15,598 bases of DNA from the NCBI RefSeq assembly GCF_000193735.1, contig NZ_AEPF01000029.1, positions 1 through 15,598 of the forward strand. Reading direction: 5' to 3'. The DNA comes from Neisseria sicca 4320 (GTDB lineage Bacteria; Pseudomonadota; Gammaproteobacteria; Burkholderiales; Neisseriaceae). The translations under genes were made by a program, and so were the position numbers. Shown here in pieces: positions 1 to 5,870 of this stretch (positions within the stretch are counted from its first letter, which is position 1; every line of letters starts with the position of its first letter). The notes below the pieces were generated by a model that worked only from the letters and a program-made list of their open reading frames with translations, was not told the DNA's origin and made no database searches.

Positions 1-447
1 TTTGCCGAAAACGGGGCGGAGCCGACCGTTCAAAGCGTTACCGTCAAACCGGAACCGCTGCAAGCCTACAATCTGACCGTTGCCGACTGGCATACTTACT
101 TCGTCAAGGGTGATAAGGCGGAAACGGAAGGAGTTTGGGTTCATAATGAGTGTCCGTATGGAGAAAAATATAGGACAGAAGTTGGTTCTTATACTAATAC
201 TCATGAAAGTGGTCGAACTTATTCTGGAAAGGGCACAAGACAACGTTCCCAAATCTCTGGAGCAAGAGAAGCTAGGGTTAATAATGACCCTCATATAGCT
301 ACAGATTTTACTCCTGCCAAAAATAATCGAGAGGCATTCAAAGATGAATCTAGAAGAATTGATGCTCACGGTGGTTCTAAAAGTACCAATAATTACAATC
401 GAATTGAAAGCCCGGGGAAAAAATATCGAAAACAAGATGGAGATTAA
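1..447 (+). CDS. Polymorphic toxin C-terminus: end of a pretoxin HINT domain plus a GIY-YIG-like toxin tip (5' end outside window)
   Basis: The frame is open from base 1 to a TAA at 445-447 and gives 148 residues. Residues 1-49 match the end of a pretoxin HINT domain (VADWHTYFVKG, then GVWVHN at 44-49) and are almost the same as the HINT end of the cassette at 1616-2284. HINT domains of Maf, Rhs and CdiA-type toxins release the C-terminal tip by self-cleavage near the HN. Residues 50-148 are the variable tip. Its spaced residues G62-x-Y64, Y74-x-G76 with K77 and G78, R82, E116 within FKDESR, and N131/N133 follow the order of a GIY-YIG (URI) nuclease core, so a DNA-cleaving toxin is the best guess. 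That assignment is inferred from pattern alone. The tip is AT-richer than the HINT part, as expected for an exchanged module. The N-terminal secretion part is not visible, so whether this is a full toxin gene or a silent cassette is unknown. Confidence 0.75.
   Translation, partial: FAENGAEPTVQSVTVKPEPLQAYNLTVADWHTYFVKGDKAETEGVWVHNECPYGEKYRTEVGSYTNTHESGRTYSGKGTRQRSQISGAREARVNNDPHIATDFTPAKNNREAFKDESRRIDAHGGSKSTNNYNRIESPGKKYRKQDGD
62..147 (+). repeat. HINT-end direct repeat, copy 1
   Basis: This 86-bp stretch is identical to 1938-2023. It encodes the end of the HINT domain from ..AYNLTVADW to VHN. Identity stops exactly at the HINT/toxin junction. It is a natural substrate for homologous exchange of toxin tips. 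Confidence 0.9.
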
Positions 448-449
448 AA

Positions 450-773
450 ATGGTTGTTGACGAAAAATCTACTTCAGATGTACTGAAACAATATCAAGAA
501 CTAGGGTTTGATTTGACAAAATCGATGATAATAGAGTTTTTTATAGAGGGTTCTCAAAAGAATCTGCAATCAATAGAAAGTCAACTCATTTCTTATCGGC
601 AAGATTTTCAAATCAGTATTGAGCAAAATGAATTCGGAGGAATGTGGACTTGCTATTGTTCCGTCAATATTATCCCTTCTCTTGAAAACATTTTAGCTAT
701 TGAAACTACGTTATTTGATATTGCACAAAAAAATGATTGTAATTATGAAGGTTTTGGTTCGTATGGGAACTAA
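450..773 (+). CDS. RraB-family protein, probable immunity protein for the upstream toxin
   Basis: The 107-residue product matches the small RraB (ribonuclease E inhibitor B / DUF1260) fold along its length. It has an N-terminal LKQYQELGFDLTKS segment, a strand with EFF, a W at about 66 (GGMWTC), an IIPSLENILAIE helix, and the closing NCNYEGFGS-type motif of the family. In E. coli RraB binds RNase E. Stand-alone members next to toxin genes are usually taken as immunity proteins. The start ATG lies 2 bp after the toxin stop, with GGAG at 438-441 as ribosome binding site, so the two are translated as one unit. It ends before the DUS-pair terminator at 812-852. The immunity role is inferred from position, and the fold is a family-level match by eye. 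Confidence 0.75.
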   Translation: MVVDEKSTSDVLKQYQELGFDLTKSMIIEFFIEGSQKNLQSIESQLISYRQDFQISIEQNEFGGMWTCYCSVNIIPSLENILAIETTLFDIAQKNDCNYEGFGSYGN

Positions 774-811
774 CAGGAAGTTTAGATTGGGTTGAAAAAA
801 CCAACAATCAA

Positions 812-852
812 AAGATCGTCTGAAACCATGTTTGGTTTTTCAGACGACCTTT
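812..852 (+). terminator. DUS inverted-repeat terminator
   Basis: An AGATCGTCTGAAACC arm, a short loop and a GGTTTTTCAGACGACCT arm are followed by TTT. The left arm carries a one-base variant of the DUS, while the right arm is the perfect 12-mer in reverse. It ends the toxin/RraB unit. Confidence 0.7.
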
Positions 853-931
853 CCGTCAATAAAAAATAGCGATATTGGAACCCAAACCAGCCTACGGCTT
901 GCTGGAATAGGGATGAAAAGTTTAAGAAAAA

Positions 932-1477
932 ATGATTATAGTTGAACATTTAGAGCATTATTTGGGTGAAATCGAAAGCGGTATAAAATGCTTGGATCGG
1001 CGTTATCATCTCAGCGTTTCCGTATTCCCATCACAACCATATAAAGGGGTAACTACTTTTTCTACTTTAGGCTTGAATCGATATGACTTGAACTATAAGA
1101 GTAGGTTTGAATTAATTTTTACCTGTTCTGAAGAATGGAATAAAGAAAATATTGCAGCTTTTCTATCAGGAGTAGCTGAATATTTGATTGACAACAGAAA
1201 ACCTATTTTAAGAGGTGAAATTATTCAATTACCTAGGGTAATTATCGAAGGTAGCAAAATGGATGCATTGTATGTTTCCGCCCCATTTTATTTCGATGAT
1301 GATTTTCAGGTCTGTTATGGCGAACACTACAATATCGTTTTCCCTTTGCTTGTCCCATTGTATAAACAGGAAGCAGAATTGGTGGAAAAAAAGGGTTGGA
1401 ATGCTTTTGAGCAGTTCTTGCTGGATAATGAAGTTGACAACCTTTCGGATATGAATAGGAAACCGTTTGTTTGGTAA
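932..1477 (+). CDS. SUFU (suppressor of fused) domain protein, orphan immunity-type gene
   Basis: The 181-residue product has the features of the bacterial suppressor-of-fused domain family. These are the early strand TFSTLGLNRYDL, the RFELIF strand, EEWNKENIAAFLSGVAEYLI, a middle strand with LYVSAPFYFDDDFQV, the NIVFPLLVPLYKQEAELVEK helix, and a short tail ending DMNRKPFVW. In bacteria such proteins commonly lie behind polymorphic toxins and are regarded as immunity proteins. Here no toxin precedes it. The 79 bp upstream (853-931) hold only a DUS terminator tail and short out-of-frame sequence, so this looks like an immunity gene kept after its toxin was lost. No good ribosome binding site is seen before the ATG. 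It is AT-rich relative to the housekeeping genes and is closed by the DUS terminator at 1498-1542. Confidence 0.75.
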   Translation: MIIVEHLEHYLGEIESGIKCLDRRYHLSVSVFPSQPYKGVTTFSTLGLNRYDLNYKSRFELIFTCSEEWNKENIAAFLSGVAEYLIDNRKPILRGEIIQLPRVIIEGSKMDALYVSAPFYFDDDFQVCYGEHYNIVFPLLVPLYKQEAELVEKKGWNAFEQFLLDNEVDNLSDMNRKPFVW

Positions 1478-1497
1478 ATACCGTTCTTCAAATGGTC

Positions 1498-1542
1498 AAA
1501 GGTCGTCTGAAAAACCTTGTTTCTAGTTTTCAGACGACCTTT
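1498..1542 (+). terminator. DUS inverted-repeat terminator
   Basis: AAAGGTCGTCTGAAAAAC and GTTTTCAGACGACCTTT form a stem with A-rich and T-rich outer ends, so it can stop transcription on both strands. It lies 20 bp after the SUFU gene. Confidence 0.75.
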
Positions 1543-1615
1543 CCTTCATTTGAAATAGGATATTGAGAACTGAGTTCTTCAAAAATCCTACGCCTACTCC
1601 TTCCATGGCAGCACC

Positions 1616-2284
1616 TTGGTCAAAACGGCAGACGGCTACAAAGCCATTGCCCGTATCCGGGCCGGCGACCGCGTCTTTGCCAAGGACGAAGCAAGCGGGG
1701 AAACGGGATACAAACCCGTTACCGCCCAATACGGCAATCCGTATCAAGAAACCGTTTACATTGAAGTTTCAGACGGCCTCGGTAAAATACAGACCCTTGT
1801 TTCCAATAAAATCCACCCGTTTTACAGTCAAGGAAAATGGATACAGGCAGGTCGTCTGAAAAAAGGCGACACCCTGCTTTCCGAAAGCGGTGCAAAACAG
1901 ACGGTTCAAAACATTACCCTCAAACAGCAGCCGCTCAAAGCCTACAATCTGACCGTTGCCGACTGGCATACTTACTTCGTCAAGGGTGATAAGGCGGAAA
2001 CGGAAGGAGTTTGGGTTCATAATTCTTGTCCTCCCAAAAGAGCTCCTGAATACCATGCAGGAACTGTATCTGAATCTAATTTTTTAAATGCAGCTGAGAA
2101 ATGGCTAGGGGAAAACTATAAGTCATATCCAAATGGTCGATATGTATCACAAGATGGAATGCGACAGGTACGATATGGTCATCATGAAACAAATTCATCT
2201 ACACATCATGGTCATTTTGAATCATATGACAAACCCAATGGACGTGTAATAGAAAATAGTGTAGTAACAATTATTCAGGATTAA
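1616..2284 (+). CDS. HINT-toxin cassette lacking the N-terminal secretion region (probably silent)
   Basis: The frame is open from 1574, just after an in-frame TGA at 1571-1573. The first residues VLQKSYAYSFHGST lead into a HINT domain, so no secretion domain precedes it. TTG at 1616 is the first possible start and has no ribosome binding site. From 1616, residues 1-136 are a pretoxin HINT domain: LVKTADGYKAIARI, IHPFY with His67, and final VHN at 134-136. The residue at the usual N-terminal Cys/Ser position is Ser (codon 1598). Residues 137-222 are the toxin tip, rich in His near its end (YGHHE, HHGHFESYD) and closing with GRVIENSVVTI. This resembles small metal-independent RNase-type toxin tips, but I do not recognise the family. 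Such promoterless cassettes in Neisseria serve as donors for recombination into an expressed toxin gene. The immunity-like gene at 2291 follows after 6 bp. Confidence 0.7.
   Translation: MVKTADGYKAIARIRAGDRVFAKDEASGETGYKPVTAQYGNPYQETVYIEVSDGLGKIQTLVSNKIHPFYSQGKWIQAGRLKKGDTLLSESGAKQTVQNITLKQQPLKAYNLTVADWHTYFVKGDKAETEGVWVHNSCPPKRAPEYHAGTVSESNFLNAAEKWLGENYKSYPNGRYVSQDGMRQVRYGHHETNSSTHHGHFESYDKPNGRVIENSVVTIIQD
1768..1779 (-). repeat. DUS of the other dialect (AGGCCGTCTGAA) inside the HINT domain
   Basis: The + strand reads TTCAGACGGCCT, the reverse complement of AGGCCGTCTGAA. It is in frame and encodes VSDGL. Nearly all other DUS in this window have the GGTCGTCTGAA core, so this copy has the dialect of other Neisseria species. 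Confidence 0.8.
1849..1860 (+). repeat. Intragenic DUS, local dialect
   Basis: A perfect AGGTCGTCTGAA lies in frame and codes for GRLKK in the HINT domain, only 69 bp from the other-dialect copy at 1768-1779. Confidence 0.9.
1938..2023 (+). repeat. HINT-end direct repeat, copy 2
   Basis: Identical to 62-147. The sequence before it is similar but not identical at the protein level, and the sequence after it is unrelated. Confidence 0.9.
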
Positions 2285-2290
2285 AAAATT

Positions 2291-2560
2291 ATGAGTGTAA
2301 AAGAATTATTCAAAGTTATCTTAGATAAAAATAAAGATTTTCCTATTAGAACGATTCATCGCACTTCAATGGGGATACTTCCCAAGCCTGTTGCTTTAAG
2401 TATTGTTCAATATGAAGATGACCAAGGATTTTATTTATTTTATTTGGATGAGACCGGTCGGGAACAAACGGATACTTATCATGACACATTAGATTCGGCA
2501 TTTAAACAGGCTGAATTTGAATTTGGAATTAGAAAAGAAGAATGGATACAAAGATCTTAG
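2291..2560 (+). CDS. Small immunity-like protein paired with the HINT-toxin cassette
   Basis: The 89-residue product is acidic and apparently cytosolic, with no signal peptide or membrane segment. It has a central strand pair around ALSIVQYEDDQGFYLFYLDE and a C-terminal helix QAEFEFGIRKEEW. It begins 6 bp after the cassette stop, and CAGGA at 2276-2280 could serve as ribosome binding site. I do not recognise a named family with certainty. The short EFGI..EEW ending is seen in several small immunity-type proteins. The immunity role is inferred from position and size. It is closed by the DUS terminator at 2598-2641. Confidence 0.65.
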   Translation: MSVKELFKVILDKNKDFPIRTIHRTSMGILPKPVALSIVQYEDDQGFYLFYLDETGREQTDTYHDTLDSAFKQAEFEFGIRKEEWIQRS

Positions 2561-2597
2561 GTATCAAACGTAAGATGGGTTGAAGAACTCAACAATC

Positions 2598-2641
2598 AAA
2601 AGGTCGTCTGAAACCGTGTTTGGTTTTTCAGACGACCTTTC
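2598..2641 (+). terminator. DUS inverted-repeat terminator (duplicated trailer)
   Basis: AAAGGTCGTCTGAAACC and GGTTTTTCAGACGACCTTT form the stem. The terminator and the 20 bp before it are nearly the same as 788-852, with about 4 differences over 66 bp. The two cassette ends therefore share an origin. Confidence 0.75.
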
Positions 2642-2655
2642 GTTTTCCTGCTGAT

Positions 2656-2811
2656 TATAGTGGATTAAATTTAAATCAGGACAAGGCGGCGAAGCCGCAG
2701 ACAGTACAGATAGTACGGAACCGATTCACTTGGTGCTTCAGCACCTTAGAGAATCGTTCTCTTTGAGCTAAGGCGAGGCAACGCCGTACTGGTTTAAAGT
2801 TATCCACTATA
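2656..2811 (-). repeat. Correia repeat enclosed element (CREE), full-length, copy 1
   Basis: This 156-bp element is bounded by inverted ends TATAGTGGATTAAATTTAAA and TTTAAAGTTATCCACTATA. Inside are the GCCGCAGACAGTACAGATAGTACGG block and the GGTGCTTCAGCACC hairpin typical of full-length elements. Relative to copy 2 it lies in the opposite orientation. It directly abuts the stop codon of yccS at 2812. CREEs are non-autonomous, insert at TA, and can supply promoter or RNase III sites. Confidence 0.92.
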
Positions 2812-4959
2812 TCACGCGACCTGCGGGATGGCTTCAATGTCGTGCAGGCTGCGGTAGCAGGGGTCGAGCTGGTTGGCGATGAGGGTGAGCTGCCGGTGGA
2901 GGATGTGGCTTTGGCGTGCGTCGCCTGCTTCTGTTTGTAAGGCTTCCAAGTCGGTTCGGATTTGGGAGAGAGTCGTCTGAAAATCTTGTTCGCTTGTTTG
3001 CGGGAGGCGTTCGAGCAGGTCGGCGATGCGGTAGCCGCTTTGGTAGAACTTGCGGACGAAGTCGGGGCTGTATGCGCCGTCCATTTCGCTGCGGTATGCG
3101 CCGAGCGCGGAGATGTAGCCGGTCAGGGCGTAGCTGGTTTTGAGTAGGTTGAAGCCGCTTTGCAGGTTGTTGCCGTATTTTTTGGGTTCGCTGCTCATGT
3201 CGGAAAGGGTGCTGCTGAGGGTGGCGGTGCGCTCGTGGGCCTGGCGGCGGACGGTGCGGTATTCGACGTCGTCGGCGATGCCGTATTGGAGCTGGTCGAG
3301 GATTTTTCTGAGGTAGGCGCCGTTGCCGCCGACGGCTTGGGCGGCGGTTTTTTCGAGGGTGAGGTAACGCCAGTCCGGCCAGAGGTAGGTGACGGCCGCC
3401 CACGCGAGGACGGAGCCGACGATGGTGTCGATGATGCGGACAGGCATGGCGGCATAGACGTCCAGCCCGGCGAGGGAGAAGCTGGTGAGGGCTTGGATGG
3501 TGATGAAGAAGGTGGAGAAGCTGTATTTGTAGCTTCGGGTCATGAAAAACAGGGTGGTGCTGGCGATGACGATCCAGAGTTTGGTTTCGACGGACGGGGT
3601 GAAATAAGGCACAAGGGAGCCGACGATGACGCCGAGGATGGTGCCGGCGATGCGTTGGTACACGCGGCTTTTGGTGGCGGTGTAGTTGGGTTGGCAGACA
3701 AAGACGGCGGTCAGGAGTATCCAGTAGCCGAGGTTGAGATGGAGGATTTCGACGATGATGCAGGAGACGGCAACGAGGATGGAGAGGCGCGTGGCATGAC
3801 GGAACACGCCCGACTCGAAGTTGAGCTGGCTGCGGACGGTCTGCCAGACGTTTTTCAGGCTGCTGTTTTCGAGGGCGGCAATGCGGGTGTCGCTGCTGTT
3901 GTCGTTTTCGGCGGGGGAATCGCTGTGTTGGAGTTGGCGCAGTTGGTGATCAACGCTGCCAAGGTTGTCGAGCAGGCGGCGGATGTGGTGGATGTTGCGG
4001 CTTTCAGGGTGGTCGTCGGTGTAGTGCGAGAGGGATTGGCGGCAGCCTTCCATCGCGCGTCCGAGGCGTTTGCTGTATGTGTAGTCTTTGCCGTTCCTTA
4101 GGGCGGCGGCAACGTTGCGGCACGCCTGTCCCTGCATTTCGAGCAGGCGGTGGATGCGGAAGATGAGATCGGTGTTTTTAAGGGTGTCGGTCAGCTCGGT
4201 ATAGTCGGCATGGGCGGAGCTGACGCGTTCGTGTATGTCTTGGGCGGTGAAGTAGTAGCGCAGCATTTTGGCGGTGCGCGGGTGGCGGTGTTTGCCGCGC
4301 AGGCGGTAAAACAGGGCGGCGCGGCATTGGTTAAAGGCGCTGATGACGCCGGTGTTGCTCATGGCGAGGTCGATTTGGCGGTTGCCGAGCCAAGCGGCTT
4401 CGTCGGGATCGAAAAAGTCGGCTTTGGCGTCAAAATATCCGCCGAGCGCTTCGTAGGCGTTGGCGACGCTTTCTTGGACGGGGCGGTGCGGGAGGATGAT
4501 TTGGAAAACGAGTGTGCAGGTGCTGTATAACACGGTCCCGAGCAGAATCATGACGGGATTGGTCAGCCAGAAGTTTTCGGGGGTGTAGGTGAGCGTGGTG
4601 TAGGTGGCGACGGCAAGTGCGCCGAACGCGAAAGTGCGGTATTTCAGCCCGACCGCGCCCAAAATGGTAAAGCCGAAGGTCATCAGGGTCAGGGCGAGAA
4701 TAAAGGGCAGACCTGTGCCGAGCGTGCTTTGGGCGACGAGCGATGAAATGGTAAACAGGGCGACGGTGATGATGATGTTTTTCAGGCGACCTGTCAGGCG
4801 GTTGTCCAAATCGACGAGGCCGCCCGCGATGATGCCGAGTACGAAAGGCATGGCGAGCTTGGGCGTACCAAACCGCCAGACGAGGGTCGCGGCGATAAAG
4901 ACGCTGGCGAAGACGGGCAGCGAGGTGATGATGAGGGGTTTGAGCGGCGGGAGTTTCAT
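2812..4959 (-). CDS. yccS: YccS/YhfK-type FUSC family inner-membrane protein
   Basis: From the ATG at 4959 the product has 715 residues. It shows the two-block layout of the FUSC (fusaric acid resistance-like) family. An N-terminal cluster of hydrophobic segments runs over about residues 10-165 (start PLIITSLPVFASVFIAAT, then GIIAGGLVD). A long soluble helical stretch spans about 170-390. A second cluster covers about 395-530, including GYWILLTAVFVCQPNYTATKS and QRIAGTILGVIVG, the family's R..GT..G motif. A soluble tail follows. The order and motifs fit the YccS subfamily, whose substrate is not known; aromatic-acid or drug efflux is only a family-level guess. A GTG at 4971 would add 4 residues, but neither start has a clear ribosome binding site. 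The gene stands alone between two inverted CREEs. A partial DUS (AGTCGTCTGA, 2971-2980) lies in the reading frame. Confidence 0.85.
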   Translation of the reverse strand: MKLPPLKPLIITSLPVFASVFIAATLVWRFGTPKLAMPFVLGIIAGGLVDLDNRLTGRLKNIIITVALFTISSLVAQSTLGTGLPFILALTLMTFGFTILGAVGLKYRTFAFGALAVATYTTLTYTPENFWLTNPVMILLGTVLYSTCTLVFQIILPHRPVQESVANAYEALGGYFDAKADFFDPDEAAWLGNRQIDLAMSNTGVISAFNQCRAALFYRLRGKHRHPRTAKMLRYYFTAQDIHERVSSAHADYTELTDTLKNTDLIFRIHRLLEMQGQACRNVAAALRNGKDYTYSKRLGRAMEGCRQSLSHYTDDHPESRNIHHIRRLLDNLGSVDHQLRQLQHSDSPAENDNSSDTRIAALENSSLKNVWQTVRSQLNFESGVFRHATRLSILVAVSCIIVEILHLNLGYWILLTAVFVCQPNYTATKSRVYQRIAGTILGVIVGSLVPYFTPSVETKLWIVIASTTLFFMTRSYKYSFSTFFITIQALTSFSLAGLDVYAAMPVRIIDTIVGSVLAWAAVTYLWPDWRYLTLEKTAAQAVGGNGAYLRKILDQLQYGIADDVEYRTVRRQAHERTATLSSTLSDMSSEPKKYGNNLQSGFNLLKTSYALTGYISALGAYRSEMDGAYSPDFVRKFYQSGYRIADLLERLPQTSEQDFQTTLSQIRTDLEALQTEAGDARQSHILHRQLTLIANQLDPCYRSLHDIEAIPQVA

Positions 4960-4993
4960 CGTATTGGGCACAGCTTTAAATCGGAATGGTTTG

Positions 4994-4999
4994 ATTATA
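4994..4999 (-). promoter_or_regulatory. Possible -10 box for yccS made at the CREE edge
   Basis: On the - strand TATAAT is formed where the TATA end of CREE copy 2 meets the flanking ATC, 35 bp before the yccS ATG. The -35 region would lie inside the element and matches consensus poorly. CREE ends are known to supply promoters of this kind. Confidence 0.4.
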
Positions 5000-5152
5000 G
5001 TGGATTAAATTTAAACCAGTACGGCGTTGCCTCGCCTTAGCTCAAAGAGAACGATTCTCTAAGGTGCTGAAGCACCAAGTGAATCGGTTCCGTACTATCT
5101 GTACTGTCTGCGGCTTCTTCGCCTTGTCCTGATTTAAATTTAATCCACTATA
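4996..5152 (+). repeat. CREE, full-length, copy 2
   Basis: This 157-bp element runs from TATAGTGGATTAAATTTAAA to TTTAAATTTAATCCACTATA. It contains TACGGCGTTGCCTCGCC, the GGTGCTGAAGCACC hairpin and TACTATCTGTACTGTCTGCG. It separates yccS from the small zinc-ribbon gene, whose stop codon is only 11 bp away. Confidence 0.93.
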
Positions 5153-5163
5153 TAAAGTTTCTA

Positions 5164-5436
5164 TCAATCCATATCATTTGAGTTTTCATCTTCATAATAT
5201 GGATGATCAAACAGCTCTCCTTCCCAGATACATTCATCCGTTATACCTTGGGATTCCATGAAAGGAACATAAGAATAAAAATCTTTTTCATATTCTCCAT
5301 AAAATATATTCACTCCTTTGAGCCATACTGCATCGCATTCATCACACAGAATAATTTCATCATGAAGATATTTAGGTTTTGAATGGTAGAGATAGCCTTG
5401 TTGACAAGCGGGACATATTTTTATTCTCTTATTCAT
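5164..5436 (-). CDS. Small CxxC zinc-ribbon-like protein, possible immunity protein
   Basis: The 90-residue product has two CxxC pairs, C8-x2-C11 and C31-x2-C34, as in a zinc ribbon. An acidic aromatic second half follows (YGEYEKDFYSYVPF, then an acidic Asp/Glu/Asn tail). The longer frame reaching back to 5541 is less likely, because ATG at 5436 has GGAG 6 bases upstream. The first 8 bases overlap the end of the toxin fragment at 5429-5728, which points to translational coupling. Placement right behind a toxin tip suggests immunity, but I recognise no named family. CREE copy 2 begins 11 bp after its stop, so its native downstream flank appears interrupted. Confidence 0.65.
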   Translation of the reverse strand: MNKRIKICPACQQGYLYHSKPKYLHDEIILCDECDAVWLKGVNIFYGEYEKDFYSYVPFMESQGITDECIWEGELFDHPYYEDENSNDMD

Positions 5437-5728
5437 GATTACTCCATATAATCGATTTATTTTTGTGGTAAGCAGTAGTGATTTGATTGCTGCCTTTAGT
5501 CTGTACAACAATGCGTATTTTGGTTTCACCATTTGTACCAATTACTCTTTTCATATCCACTAAATAAGTACGAGGATCATTGGCAAGAGGCATACCTTTC
5601 TTTTTCCAAGCCTCATCAATTAGTGGAAGCACCTCTTTTCTGGATACGCTAAACACAGTGTGTAACCGTTTATCAATGTTGGGGACAGTATGCTTATGAA
5701 TGAAATGAAACGGTATTCTAACAGGATT
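5429..5728 (-). pseudogene. 5'-truncated polymorphic toxin C-terminal domain
   Basis: The frame is open from just after a TAA at 5729-5731 and codes for 99 residues to the TGA at 5429. There is no start with a ribosome binding site; the first candidate is a GTG at 5656. The sequence (HTVPNIDKRLHTVF, LIDEAWKKKG, DPRTYLVDMKRVIGTNGE, IRIVVQTKGSNQITTAYH) has the form of a toxin tip. The VIGTNGETKIRIVV..ITTAY ending resembles RNase-type tips of the barnase/EndoU/colicin (BECR) group. The exact family is not assigned. No HINT or secretion domain precedes it. The upstream break lies about 20 bp from a DUS copy near 5751. It is on the strand opposite to the cassettes at 1-2560. Confidence 0.6.
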
Positions 5729-5750
5729 TTAGGGCGGGACGGGGGCTGCG

Positions 5751-5793
5751 GGGTCGTCTGAAAGCGCAAACTGTCGCCATTTTCAGACGACCC
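5751..5793. repeat. DUS inverted pair upstream of pyrB
   Basis: GGGTCGTCTGAAA and TTTCAGACGACCC form a 13-bp stem around a 17-nt loop. There is no T-run on either side, so terminator activity is doubtful. The right arm with its flank TTTCAGACGACCCATGTGC (5781-5799) recurs exactly at 5858-5876. Confidence 0.7.
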
Positions 5794-5830
5794 ATGTGCG
5801 CGAAAATCCGCAGCCTAGCCCCGTCAAATA

Positions 5831-5839
5831 TGCGATAAT
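5831..5839 (+). promoter_or_regulatory. Candidate extended -10 promoter of the pyrBI leader
   Basis: TGCGATAAT reads as TGn plus a -10-like GATAAT. No good -35 hexamer is seen 17 bp upstream. It lies about 30 bp before the leader ORF and is the best promoter-like match in the gap. Confidence 0.35.
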
Positions 5840-5870
5840 ACCGCCACCTCAAACCGATTTCAGACGACCC

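Noticed and set aside
80..298. ORF starting ATGCCGACTGG-like in another frame across the first HINT/toxin region
   Set aside because: The frame-1 reading gives the HINT end and toxin tip; this frame gives no family features.
812..852. Repeated inverted 12-mers as a CRISPR-like or phage attachment array
   Set aside because: The copies are spread irregularly at gene ends across the window and match the known Neisseria uptake sequence.
2656..2811. CREE copies as insertion sequences or tRNA-like structures
   Set aside because: They code for no transposase and have the exact ends and size of Correia elements. The hairpins inside are part of that element.
3160..4101. Long + strand ORF of 313 codons opposite yccS
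   Set aside because: It is the antisense shadow of a GC-rich real gene: low-complexity Gly/Ala/Val/Asp-rich translation, no ribosome binding site and no family features.
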